Shown here piece by piece: positions 8,257-16,730 of a DNA stretch of 64,000 nucleotides. Positions within the stretch are counted from its first letter, which is position 1, and each line of letters begins with the position of its first letter. The stretch is taken from contig OY843611.1 of the NCBI GenBank assembly GCA_963692995.1, forward strand, positions 1,798,001 to 1,862,000. Reading direction: 5' to 3'. The DNA is from Bin87 sp963692995. GTDB lineage: Bacteria > Chloroflexota > Dehalococcoidia > Lucifugimonadales > UBA3495. A model generated the notes under the pieces. That model did not search any database. It was not told the DNA's origin and saw only the letters and a program-made list of their open reading frames with translations. A program made the translations under genes and the position numbers.

Positions 8257-9168
8257 ATGATTACTCTAAAGTTACCGAGTGAGGTTGAACTTGCTTGGCC
8301 TACTGTCGTGGCGCTACGCGATTTGGGTGGTTCTGGAAGGAATGCTCAGATTACCGAAACAGTTGCGGAATCGGAAGGTTTTACCGAAGAGCAACTATCA
8401 ATCCTGGACAAAAGGAAGAGGCCGTACATCCATTATCGCATTGCTTGGGCGCGCACAGTCCTCAAGCGTATCGGTGTGTTGGAAAACTCTACAAGAGGCG
8501 TCTGGTCCTTAACACAGTTGGGATGGAATCTCACCGAAGACGAGTGCTTAGATAAATACCAGCAAGAACGACTTAAAATACGGGTAGGGGGAAGAAAAGC
8601 GACCACCGGGAAAGAGCATTGGAATAAAACTGCGGAATCTAACGTCGGATCGGTTTCACTCGACATCTCTCACGACATTGACGATGATGTTTCTGATGAT
8701 TTTTATGACTGGAAATCTGAGTTGCTTGAACACCTGACCGAAATGCCTCCTACTGCTTTTGAGAAACTATCACGACTGTTGCTACTCGAGGCCGGTTTTC
8801 AGAACGTTCAAGTTACTGGTCGTCCCGGAGACGGCGGCATTGACGGCGTAGGTGTGTACCGGGTTTCACTGGTGTCTTTCCCGGTCTATTTCCAGTGCAA
8901 ACGGTATAGCGGAACGGTGCCGGCAAGTGCCATCCGGGATTTTCGCGGCGCGCTGGCCGGACGAGGCTAGAAAGGCCTGCTGATTACCACCGGCGAGTTT
9001 GGCAAGGGAGCGCGGGATGAAGCAGTCCGGGCCGGGGCTACACCTATTGACCTGGTGGACGGCGAGCGGCTGTGCGAACTGCTCAAGCAGTACGAATTGG
9101 GAGTAAAGGTAGCGACCCGTACTGTCGAGGATGTAGTGATCGTCTCTGACTTCTTTAACCGGTTCTGA
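8257..9168 (+). pseudogene. mrr: Mrr-family restriction endonuclease with in-frame TAG
   Basis: The frame codes 303 residues if the TAG at 8968-8970 is read through, and 237 if not. The N-terminal half matches the Mrr N-terminal domain (ELAWPTVVALRDLGGSGRNA). The C-terminal half is the PD-(D/E)XK nuclease: TAFEKLSRLLLLEAGF, GDGGIDGVG, and the catalytic YFQCKRY. After the stop the same frame resumes at once with the expected KGLLITTGEFGKGARDEAV and IDLVDGERL, so the interruption looks like one recent nonsense change. All catalytic residues precede it. Related enzymes cut methylated DNA. The gene is AT-richer than its neighbours, hinting at acquisition. ATG 8257 follows AGGAG. Confidence 0.75.
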
Positions 9169-9235
9169 CCGCGAAAATGTCCAAACGGGGGTTATGATGG
9201 AGCGCAGAAACATCACGCCGGAAGGAGCAAAGATT

Positions 9236-9658
9236 ATGACCAGCAACAACGGCCACCAGGCCAATCAGCAAGTCGGAACCACCGTCCTCATCGTGATGAT
9301 GGAGGTTGACGAGGCCGACGACGCAGTGTTCAACAAGTGGTACAACGAGGAGCATCTGCCGGAACGCATGTCTATTCCCGGCTACATCAGCGCCCGCCGG
9401 TTCATGCTGGATCCAGCAGACGCATCGGCCAACGGGGTGCTGCGCTACCTGTGCATCTGGGAATTGGAGAACGACAGTCCGCTCCAATCTCAACTGTACA
9501 AGGACCAGAACGCCAAGCCCACGCCGACCAAAGAAGCCGCCGGCGCCGTAGTCAAACAGCGTGCGAGGGGCCTGTACCGCCAGATATTCCCGGCCAGTGG
9601 CGGGTTCGACGACCGGGCCGGCTACACGTACCCGGACGGCGCACGAATCGGCGCCTAG
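9236..9658 (+). CDS. EthD/dimeric alpha-beta barrel-like protein
   Basis: A 140-residue protein. The segment FNKWYNEEHLPERMSIPGYI is typical of small dimeric alpha-beta barrel proteins (EthD-like and related DUF families), where an early beta strand (VLIVMMEVD) is followed by a W-x-N-x-E-H-x-P motif. These proteins bind or convert small organic compounds. The specific reaction is unknown here. ATG 9236 was chosen over 9194 because AAGGAG lies 9 bases ahead. It converges with asnS, with only 2 bases between the two stop codons. Confidence 0.65.
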   Translation: MTSNNGHQANQQVGTTVLIVMMEVDEADDAVFNKWYNEEHLPERMSIPGYISARRFMLDPADASANGVLRYLCIWELENDSPLQSQLYKDQNAKPTPTKEAAGAVVKQRARGLYRQIFPASGGFDDRAGYTYPDGARIGA

Positions 9659-9660
9659 CG

Positions 9661-11061
9661 TCAGAACTCGGCGTTGCGCGGAGTGCGGGGGAACGCGATG
9701 ACATCGCGGATGTTCTGCATTCCGGTAGCAAACTGTACGGTGCGCTCGAAACCCAGGCCAAAGCCAGCGTGCGGCGTGGTGCCGTAACGCCGCAGGTCCA
9801 GATACCACCAATACGGCGCGTCATCCAACCCGGCCTCCGCCAGGCGCGTCTGGAGCACGTCCAGGCGTTCTTCGCGCTGGCTACCGCCAATAATTTCGCC
9901 GATCCGAGGCACCAGCACATCCATGGCGCGCACGGTCTCACCGCCATCGTTCAGGCGCATGTAAAAAGCCTTGATGCTGCTGGGGTAGTCGGTAACGATC
10001 ACCGGCCGGCCCACCTTGCGCTCGGTCAAGTAGCGCTCGTGCTCTGATTGCAGATCGGAACCCCACTCTACCGGGTACTCGAAACTCTCCCCCGATCCCT
10101 GGAGGGCGGCGACGGCCTCCGTATAGGTCATGCGCTCAAAGTCGGAATTGACTATATCTTCCAGCGTGGTGATGAGTTCCTTGTCGTAGAACCGGTTGAA
10201 GAACGCCATATCCTCCGGGCAGTTTTCCAGGACGTGGGCAAAGATGTAACGCAGAAAATCCTCCGCCAACTGCGCCAAATCGTCGAGGTCGCAGAAGGCG
10301 ACTTCGGGCTCCACCATCCAGAACTCGGCGAGATGCCGCGAGGTGTTGGAGTTTTCGGCCCGGAAAGTGGGGCCGAAGGTGTACACGTCGGACATGGACT
10401 GGGCGAAAATTTCCGCTTCCAACTGGCCGCTGACGGTAAGGTACGCCGGCCTCCCGAAGAAATCCGCGTTGTTGTCCACCGGCCCCCCGGCCGTGGCAAG
10501 ATTATCCAGGTCCAGGGTGGTGGCTCGGAACATCGCCCCGGCGCCCTCAGCATCGCTGGTTGTAATGATGGGCGTCTGAACGTAGAGGAACCCGCGCTGC
10601 TGGAAGAATTGGTGGATGCCGAAGGCCATGGCGTTGCGGACCCGCGCCACCGCGCCAAACGTATTGGTGCGGGGTCTCAGGTGGGCCAGCTCCCGAAGGA
10701 ACTCCAACGTGTGCCGCTTCTTTTGCAGCGGGTACTCTTCCGGGTCGGCCCCGCCGAGCAACTCCAAAGTATCGGCAACGATTTCGTACCGCTGACCTCG
10801 CCCGGGCGATTCCTGCAACGCTCCATAGGCGCTCACGCTGCAACCGGTCGTCAGGCCACTTACCAAACCGTAATCCGGACAGCTGGCATCGACGACGACC
10901 TGAAGGTCGGCCAACGAGGAGCCATCGTTGATTTGAACGAAGGCTACGCCGCCGGAAGAGCGAACCGTCTTCACCCACCCTTTTACGTTGACGGGATTGG
11001 GAGCGTCCTCGACGGTCGCGGCGGCGAGAAGGTCTCTAATGCGGGTGCGTTGAGCAGGCAT
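9661..11061 (-). CDS. asnS: asparagine--tRNA ligase
   Basis: A class IIb aminoacyl-tRNA synthetase of 466 residues, the usual length, which charges tRNA-Asn with asparagine using ATP. An N-terminal OB-fold anticodon domain (VNVKGWVKTVRSSGGVAFVQ) comes first. Class II motif 2 follows at FRAENSNTSRHLAEFWMVEP, and motif 3 is GFGLGFERTVQFATGMQNIR near the C-terminus. It is downstream of gatC and gatA, probably in the same transcript with an 87-base gap. With AsnRS present, the amidotransferase nearby is more likely needed for Gln-tRNA than for Asn-tRNA. Confidence 0.95.
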   Translation of the reverse strand: MPAQRTRIRDLLAAATVEDAPNPVNVKGWVKTVRSSGGVAFVQINDGSSLADLQVVVDASCPDYGLVSGLTTGCSVSAYGALQESPGRGQRYEIVADTLELLGGADPEEYPLQKKRHTLEFLRELAHLRPRTNTFGAVARVRNAMAFGIHQFFQQRGFLYVQTPIITTSDAEGAGAMFRATTLDLDNLATAGGPVDNNADFFGRPAYLTVSGQLEAEIFAQSMSDVYTFGPTFRAENSNTSRHLAEFWMVEPEVAFCDLDDLAQLAEDFLRYIFAHVLENCPEDMAFFNRFYDKELITTLEDIVNSDFERMTYTEAVAALQGSGESFEYPVEWGSDLQSEHERYLTERKVGRPVIVTDYPSSIKAFYMRLNDGGETVRAMDVLVPRIGEIIGGSQREERLDVLQTRLAEAGLDDAPYWWYLDLRRYGTTPHAGFGLGFERTVQFATGMQNIRDVIAFPRTPRNAEF

Positions 11062-11148
11062 GGCGGGCCTCCGAAGAGCCGGGCTGATATGCCGATTTTA
11101 GCACAGCGCGCCGGCCGCTAGGCCGTGTCACAAACTGCGTCATTCCCG

Positions 11149-12618
11149 CTATATCTCCGGACGCTCCTGATGCCATGTCGTTGCCTGCTGGTAGGCGTGA
11201 GCCGTGTTCAGCAGTCTGCCTTCCGACAGGTGGGGGCCGATCAGTTGCAATCCCACCGGCATCCCGTTGCTGAACCCGCACGGGAGCGACATGGCCGGCA
11301 GCCCGGCCACGTTCACCGGGAGGGTGTAGATATCCACCAGGTACATCCGCACCGGGTCATCCGTTAGCTCCCCGATGGGGAACGCAACCACCGGCGAGAC
11401 TGGGGCCGCCAATACATCCACTTCCCCGAAGACGCGGGCAAAATCCTGCCGGATCAGTGTTCTCACCTGCTGCGCCTTGTGGTAGTAGGCGTCGTAATAT
11501 CCTGAGGACAGGGCGAACGCGCCCAGCATGATGCGCCGCTTCACCTCCATCCCAAAGCCATCCTGTCGGGTCCGCTCCATGGCGGCCCACATATCGCCGT
11601 CTCCCTGGTGGGAATATCCGTACTTCACCCCGTCATAGCGAGCGAGGTTAGCGGAACATTCCGAGGGCGCGATAATGTAATAACAGGCCAGCGCATACCC
11701 GGTCGTGGGCAGGGAAACTTCGCGGATTTCCGCCCCGAGGGCAGACAGCTGGTCCAGGGCAGCAGAAACCGCTTCCCGGACTCCCGCATCCATCCCTTCC
11801 GCGAAGTATTCCCGGGGGACGCCCAGGCGCAAACCGGAAATATCACCCGTCAGGGCGGCGGAGTAATCGGGTACGCGGTCGGGCAGCGATGTGGCATCGC
11901 GCGGGTCGTGACCCGCGATGGCCTGGAGCGCCAGGGCGCAGTCGGCAGCGTCCCGGGCCAATGGCCCAACTTGGTCCAACGACGAGGCGTACGCCACCAA
12001 CCCGTAGCGGCTCACCCGCCCGTAGGTAGGTTTAAGGCCGGTGATGCCACAGAACGACGCCGGCTGCCGGATGCTGCCCCCGGTGTCCGTGCCCAGGGCG
12101 AAGGAAGCCGCGCCGGCCGCCACCGCTGCCGCTGAACCGCCGCTGCTCCCACCCGGTACACAGTCTATGTTCCAGGGGTTCCGTGTCGGGAAGAACGCCG
12201 AATTCTCGGTGGACGACCCCATGCCGAACTCGTCCATGTTGCCTTTGCCCAGGAGCACCGCTCCCTGCTCACGCAGGCGCGCCACCGCGGTGGCATCGTA
12301 CACCGGAACGTACTCGGCCAGCATTCGGGAGGCGCAAGTGGTGGCAACGCCTTTGGTGCAAAGCAGATCCTTAATCTGCATTGGTACGCCGGTGAGGGAA
12401 GTACCCGCTCCCGATGCGATGCGCCGGTCGGCATCGGCCGCCTGCCGTCGGGCGACATCGGCAGTCACGGTTATGTACGCGGACAGTCGCCCATCCACCG
12501 CCGCAATGCGTTCCAGAAACGCTTCGGTGAGTTCCGCGCTACTGATTTCTCCGTCTGCCAGCAGACGGGAAGCCTCGGATACGGTGAGTCGCCAGAGTTC
12601 GGGCACAGCTTTACTCAT
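11149..12618 (-). CDS. gatA: Asp-tRNA(Asn)/Glu-tRNA(Gln) amidotransferase subunit A
   Basis: The glutaminase subunit of GatCAB, 489 residues. It releases ammonia from glutamine or asparagine for transamidation of mischarged tRNA. The amidase-signature catalytic triad is visible as Lys83 (MQIKDLL), Ser158 (GGSSGGS) and Ser182 (DTGGSIRQPA), with the family's exact spacing. ATG 12618 overlaps the gatC stop by 8 bases. A longer frame upstream to 12789 merely covers gatC. No gatB is in this window, so the catalytic tRNA-binding subunit must lie elsewhere. Confidence 0.95.
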   Translation of the reverse strand: MSKAVPELWRLTVSEASRLLADGEISSAELTEAFLERIAAVDGRLSAYITVTADVARRQAADADRRIASGAGTSLTGVPMQIKDLLCTKGVATTCASRMLAEYVPVYDATAVARLREQGAVLLGKGNMDEFGMGSSTENSAFFPTRNPWNIDCVPGGSSGGSAAAVAAGAASFALGTDTGGSIRQPASFCGITGLKPTYGRVSRYGLVAYASSLDQVGPLARDAADCALALQAIAGHDPRDATSLPDRVPDYSAALTGDISGLRLGVPREYFAEGMDAGVREAVSAALDQLSALGAEIREVSLPTTGYALACYYIIAPSECSANLARYDGVKYGYSHQGDGDMWAAMERTRQDGFGMEVKRRIMLGAFALSSGYYDAYYHKAQQVRTLIRQDFARVFGEVDVLAAPVSPVVAFPIGELTDDPVRMYLVDIYTLPVNVAGLPAMSLPCGFSNGMPVGLQLIGPHLSEGRLLNTAHAYQQATTWHQERPEI

Positions 12619-12901
12619 CCAACACGGCGCGCACTTGGAAAAAGTCGCCCCGACGTTGCGGAGCGTTGAGCAGGGAATCAGCAGATTCCAGGCTGCCCGC
12701 CGGTTCATCTTCTCGCAACACCGTATCCAACCCGACCACATGGGAGGTCGGCAACACGCCATCGGTATCCAGCGATTGCAGCGCCTCAAACTGGTTCAGA
12801 ATGTCGGAGAGCTGCCGGGCGAAAACCTCCGTTTCGGCTTCCGTTAGCGAAATGCGCGCCAGGGCGGCAATCTGCTCCACTTGGTTCCTGTCGATTGGCA
12901 T
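12611..12901 (-). CDS. gatC: Asp-tRNA(Asn)/Glu-tRNA(Gln) amidotransferase subunit C
   Basis: The 96-residue belt subunit that ties GatA to GatB. Family features are the N-terminal VEQIAALARISLTEAETEVF, the centre LSDILNQFEALQSLDTDGV and a C-terminal LREDEPAGSL with a tail ending near RGDFFQV. The length is normal. It overlaps gatA by 8 bases, which implies translational coupling, and follows an SDR gene by 51 bases. Confidence 0.93.
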   Translation of the reverse strand: MPIDRNQVEQIAALARISLTEAETEVFARQLSDILNQFEALQSLDTDGVLPTSHVVGLDTVLREDEPAGSLESADSLLNAPQRRGDFFQVRAVLDE

Positions 12902-12952
12902 AGGGATCTCAATAGTAGGTGATGCTCGAATATCCTTCGGCCGCGCCCACGC

Positions 12953-13801
12953 TTAGCTCATCTCCGAGCCGCCGGATACGCTGATGCTCAGGCCGGTCAT
13001 GTAGTCCGATTCGGCGGAGGACAGGAAGGCCGCCATGCGGGCGATGTCGTCGCCCTGGGCGATGCGGCCCATGGGCACGCGTATCTCCCGCTCTCGCACC
13101 ATCAGGGCGCGGTGCTCCTCGCCGGAGGTTCCTTCCGGAGCCAGGGCGGCGGCGATAAAGTCAACGCGCTCGGTATCCACCAAGCCGGGGCAAATGGCGT
13201 TCACGTTGACCCGGTAGGGCGCCATCTCATGGGCCAACGACTGCGTAAAGCCGATGACGGCGAACTTGCTGGCGCAGTAGGCCCCGTAGCGGGCGATACC
13301 GCGCTTGCCGGCCCCTGACGATATGTTGATGACCTTGCCGGGGCCGCCCCGTCCCACCATGTGGCGGCACACGGCCCGGCTGACCAGGTAGGTTCCCCGG
13401 ACGTTGACGCGCATAACATCGTCAAATGCGTCTTCTTCCAGCTCGACGATGAGCACCCGGTCCCGGCCCGGACGCGAGCCCGCGTTGTTGACCAGAATAT
13501 CGATCTGGCCGAACTCATTGAGGGTGTCGGCCACCATCGAATCAACCTGCGCGCTGTCCGAAACGTCGTAGTACAGGCCCAGACTGCGGCGGCCCATCTC
13601 CCTAATTTCCTCCACCACGCTGGGCAAGCCGCGCCAGCCATCCAGACGGTCTTCGGTACGGATGGCGTCAAGAGATGCTTCCACGTCGGTCACCACCACG
13701 TCCGCGCCTTCCGACGCCAGGCGGGTTGCGATGGCGCGGCCAATGCCGTGGCGTCCGCCAGCGCCGGTAACAAGGGCGGTTTTTCCGTTCAGGTCGTACA
13801 T
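12953..13801 (-). CDS. SDR-family oxidoreductase
   Basis: A classical short-chain dehydrogenase of 282 residues. The Rossmann glycine motif is TGAGGRHGIGRA near residue 12. NNAG lies at mid-length and the catalytic Tyr-x3-Lys is YGAYCASK. An acidic Asp after strand beta-2 (VVVTDVEAS) suggests NAD(H) preference. A proximal C-terminal SGGSEM resembles the usual GG end of FabG-like enzymes. The substrate is unknown. It lies between the ABC ATPase and gatC on the same strand, so it may be co-transcribed. Confidence 0.85.
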   Translation of the reverse strand: MYDLNGKTALVTGAGGRHGIGRAIATRLASEGADVVVTDVEASLDAIRTEDRLDGWRGLPSVVEEIREMGRRSLGLYYDVSDSAQVDSMVADTLNEFGQIDILVNNAGSRPGRDRVLIVELEEDAFDDVMRVNVRGTYLVSRAVCRHMVGRGGPGKVINISSGAGKRGIARYGAYCASKFAVIGFTQSLAHEMAPYRVNVNAICPGLVDTERVDFIAAALAPEGTSGEEHRALMVREREIRVPMGRIAQGDDIARMAAFLSSAESDYMTGLSISVSGGSEMS

Positions 13802-13912
13802 GCCAGTGCGCTCCTGTGGTGTGAACGTGGCTCGGGCCCGGCGTTGCAGCGCCCAGCCTTTCTGCCTGGAGGTTTGATTCGAGGTTTCCCGTCTCCCAAC
13901 GCAAAATAGCGA

Positions 13913-14785
13913 CTAACGGGCACCCGGCCAATTCACCTGGTGGTCGTGATGGTGCAAAGCGTAGGCGCCGCCGGCGGCGTGAACCACCAATTGATGTCCG
14001 AAAGCATCGGCCAAAACAGACTCCAGAAGCACTTCATCCGGCGGGCCGTAAGCTATCAGGCGGCCATTGATCACGGCCACGTCGCTGGCTCTGGTCGAAA
14101 CGCAAGTCAGGTTGTGTGTACACATAATAACCGTGGTTCCCTTGTCTCGCAGCCGGTCAACGATATCAAGGAAACGATGCTGAGCGGTCGGGTCTAATCC
14201 GGCCATCGGCTCATCGAGCAACAGAATTGCCGGTTCGGAGGCAATGGCGCGAGCCAGCAGGACTCTGCGACGCTGACCGCCGGATAACTCCCCGATACCG
14301 CGCCGCCTCAGGTCGGCCAGGTCCACGGTAGCCAGCGCTTCGGCGGCGGCTTCGCGGTTCGCCCGACTGTGGGCTTTGAACAAGCCCCGTTGCGGCGTCA
14401 AACCCATCATCGCCACATCCCAAACTGAAACCGGAAAATCCCAGTCCACCTGCTCCGATTGCGGCACGAACCCAATGCGCTTCAGCATCTCCTGGCTGGG
14501 ATGGCCGAGGACGGTGACCTTGCCGTGGTTCGGCTCCACAAGACCCACCACCGACTTCAGCAATGAGGACTTGCCTCCCCCATTGGGACCTATAATGCCT
14601 GACAGACTGCCCCTTGCGATTGAGAAGCAGACATTATCCAACGCCACCACGGACCCGTAACTCACGCTCAAGTTCTCGAATGCCAACGCTTGCGGGGTAG
14701 CGCCGTCGTGGGTGTGGCTCTGGCCGTTGCGCAAATGGGTGTGACCGTGTCCAGCGTGGTCACGCGGAGCATTGTGATTGATCAT
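13913..14785 (-). CDS. Mn/Zn-type ABC transporter ATP-binding protein, His-rich
   Basis: A 290-residue ABC ATPase. Walker A is GPNGGGKSS, the signature LSGGQRRR and Walker B ILLLDEP. The Q-loop stretch FVPQSEQVDWDFPVSVWDVA is typical of manganese/zinc importer ATPases (MntA/ZnuC group). The first 28 residues carry seven histidines and the C-terminus carries HHHDHQ, so it could bind metal itself. ATG 14785 lies 5 bases after the upstream stop. A frame up to 14893 would overlap the VOC gene. No permease or binding protein adjoins it, so it is an orphan ATPase here. Confidence 0.85.
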   Translation of the reverse strand: MINHNAPRDHAGHGHTHLRNGQSHTHDGATPQALAFENLSVSYGSVVALDNVCFSIARGSLSGIIGPNGGGKSSLLKSVVGLVEPNHGKVTVLGHPSQEMLKRIGFVPQSEQVDWDFPVSVWDVAMMGLTPQRGLFKAHSRANREAAAEALATVDLADLRRRGIGELSGGQRRRVLLARAIASEPAILLLDEPMAGLDPTAQHRFLDIVDRLRDKGTTVIMCTHNLTCVSTRASDVAVINGRLIAYGPPDEVLLESVLADAFGHQLVVHAAGGAYALHHHDHQVNWPGAR

Positions 14786-14790
14786 GGTTT

Positions 14791-15702
14791 CTACCGGAAC
14801 CAGTCGTCGCCGGCCGGGGGCCAGGGGTTTTCGGCGTCCAAGACCTGCGAGAGTTGGACGAACGCGCCTCGGAAAGTGGCCGGATGCAACCAAATGCTAT
14901 TGAAGCCGAGATTGGTGTAGTTATCCGTGCGGCGCGACGTGGTGAACCGAATGTCCTGAGTTTGGAGATGCGCGTCAGTTGCCAGCGAATCGGCGATTTC
15001 GTATATGGTCAGATATATGCCCTCTCCGTAGCGAGCCAAGAAGCGTCCCGATGGAGAATCTGGGCTGGTCGGCTGCGCCAGTTCGATGAAAGTATCGCCG
15101 CCGGTCAGCGGAAGAACCGCGATCTCCAGGTCGGTGAAGCTGATTTCGAACCTGCGGGTGGGTTGCAACCCGAACATTCGGCTCCAGTGAGCAATGGCCG
15201 CGTCCAGATCGTTGACGATTACGGCCATTTGGCGCAGCTGAAGCGTGCCGGCCTGGTGATCAAAAGCCGACCAGTCGGGACCGGCGGCCGGCCACGGATT
15301 GTCCGGGTCGGTCACTTCGATTATTTCCAGGAAGGCGCCGTTGCAGGATGCCGGATGCAGGAATGCGGAACGGCTCCCGTCGTGTTGCGTTTCGCCGGTG
15401 ATGCGGACGCCGAGGTCGCGCAAGTGGGGGATGAGACGATCGTACTCCGTGGTCTCAAAGATCATCAGGTACGGGGCCTCGCCGCGACGTTGGAGGAAAC
15501 GGGCTCCGGCAGAAGTTTCGTCTATGGGAGCCAGCAGTTCCACGAACGTGCCGTTGCCGGCCGGCAACACCGCGTTGTTCAAACCGAACTGCGGGAGAGC
15601 GCCGGTCCGAGACGGACTCATTCCCAGAATGCGACCGTAGAGGTCCACAGCTTCGGGCAGGTCATTGACCATCATCGCGATTTGTCGAAGTTTGTGCAGC
15701 AT
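14791..15702 (-). CDS. double-VOC (glyoxalase-like) protein
   Basis: A 303-residue protein made of two homologous VOC domains. Domain 1 opens LHKLRQIAMMVNDLPEAVDL and domain 2 opens LQLRQMAVIVNDLDAAIAHW, each ending with a V/L-x-D-P/A-x-NPWP segment. VOC proteins bind a divalent metal and include glyoxalase I, methylmalonyl-CoA epimerase and ring-cleavage dioxygenases. The VNDL pattern recalls epimerases. ATG 15702 starts at the first domain. An upstream start at 15738 is possible. It is followed after 5 bases by the ABC ATPase. Confidence 0.75.
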   Translation of the reverse strand: MLHKLRQIAMMVNDLPEAVDLYGRILGMSPSRTGALPQFGLNNAVLPAGNGTFVELLAPIDETSAGARFLQRRGEAPYLMIFETTEYDRLIPHLRDLGVRITGETQHDGSRSAFLHPASCNGAFLEIIEVTDPDNPWPAAGPDWSAFDHQAGTLQLRQMAVIVNDLDAAIAHWSRMFGLQPTRRFEISFTDLEIAVLPLTGGDTFIELAQPTSPDSPSGRFLARYGEGIYLTIYEIADSLATDAHLQTQDIRFTTSRRTDNYTNLGFNSIWLHPATFRGAFVQLSQVLDAENPWPPAGDDWFR

Positions 15703-15784
15703 AATATGCGAAAGCGCCGGTTGGCCATCAGGCCACAAGGGTCTCCTTCGGCAACGGTGGACCGGCGAAACCTGCCAACCGAAG

Positions 15785-15811
15785 GATTAATAGCGCGATG
15801 ATTAATGGCGC
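15785..15811. repeat. 15-bp-period duplication over a stop codon
   Basis: A 12-bp sequence at 15785-15796 recurs at 15800-15811 with one mismatch, period 15. The stop codon of the MaoC-type gene (15802-15804, minus strand) lies in the right copy and a second in-frame TAA lies in the left copy. Confidence 0.8.
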
Positions 15812-16254
15812 GAGGGCAAATCCAGCCGGGCGGTGCCGATTACGTAAGGTCGGTCAGGAACCGGGCCGGTCATCGTGATGTCGCACTGAACGTGGTTGCC
15901 AGCAGCGTCCTGGTCGGTGTCGCTGATCTGGATGCCCACATGCAATGGCTGATTGTGCGGAACGGTGCCCCGGAAAACCAGGTCCAGATCGGCTACCGCG
16001 CCGACCCCCGCCCAATCGGTCAGTACCCGGGATATCAGCGCCATGGTCATGATGCCGGGGACGATCGGGGCGTCCAGTCCAACCTTTTCCGCCTCCGCCT
16101 GGTCGGTGAATCGGTTGGGCGCCGGGTTGCCCCACAGCGAGCAAAAGTCCACGACTTGATCGCCGGCGACGGAGAGGATAGCCGGACCTATTTCGTCGCC
16201 CAATTCCACGTCTTCAAAATACAATTTGGCAGATTGCGACATTATGGGCGTCAC
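15802..16254 (-). CDS. MaoC-type (hotdog) dehydratase, subunit B-like
   Basis: A 150-residue hotdog-fold protein. LYFEDVELGDEIGP is the usual opening of MaoC-like hydratases, and the central FTDQAEAEKVGLDAPIVPGI is the hydratase 2 motif region, with the Asp/His of the classical D-x5-H replaced by a less clear version. It likely forms a heterodimer with the upstream gene, which it overlaps by 4 bases, as in HadAB-type enoyl-CoA hydratases. Start is GTG 16254 or ATG 16242. The pathway is unknown, but CoA-thioester metabolism is rich nearby. Confidence 0.7.
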   Translation of the reverse strand: MTPIMSQSAKLYFEDVELGDEIGPAILSVAGDQVVDFCSLWGNPAPNRFTDQAEAEKVGLDAPIVPGIMTMALISRVLTDWAGVGAVADLDLVFRGTVPHNQPLHVGIQISDTDQDAAGNHVQCDITMTGPVPDRPYVIGTARLDLPSRH

Positions 16255-16703
16255 TCCCTCACCACTTGAGACCGCTGCACATCAGCCACCACTACGCCGT
16301 CCTGATTGCTGAAGGTGGTTTCCCAAACGACGTGAACCATCGTGCCGGAGCGCCCGGTCTTGGTGTACACATCCTTGAGATGTGACGACGCCGTCAGGCG
16401 GTCGCCCACCACGATGGGAGCCCGGGGTTCCACGCGCTGACCGCCATGGAATTGGCGACGACCGAATTTGAGCTTGATGTCAGGCAATTCGCCGCGCTCG
16501 AAGAGCGCGCAAAGTGTGGGAGGAGCGACCTGGTTTGCGTACCCGGCGGCGCGAGCGGAATCGGGATCAATAAAGACGGGGTTGTCTTCACCCACGCTGC
16601 GGACGTAGGTGTCGATAATCTCTCTGGTTACATCAAAGGGGCCGGACTCGTGCTCAACGCCGTAAAGGGAATGGTCGTATTCGTACTCAATCTCGGTGGG
16701 CAT
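16251..16703 (-). CDS. FAS1-like/MaoC-N dehydratase, subunit A-like
   Basis: A 150-residue hotdog protein of the N-terminal MaoC (FAS1-like dehydratase) type. GPFDVTREIIDTYVRSVGED and the following NPVF, then APPTL, match the family layout. The C-terminal half (GDRLTASSHLKDVYTKTGRS, then a VVWETTF-type strand) completes the hotdog. Such units pair with a second MaoC subunit that supplies catalytic residues, which fits the 4-base overlap with the next gene. It probably hydrates or dehydrates an acyl-CoA. Confidence 0.75.
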   Translation of the reverse strand: MPTEIEYEYDHSLYGVEHESGPFDVTREIIDTYVRSVGEDNPVFIDPDSARAAGYANQVAPPTLCALFERGELPDIKLKFGRRQFHGGQRVEPRAPIVVGDRLTASSHLKDVYTKTGRSGTMVHVVWETTFSNQDGVVVADVQRSQVVRE

Positions 16704-16730
16704 GGATGCGCTCCTGAATCGATCAGTGGG

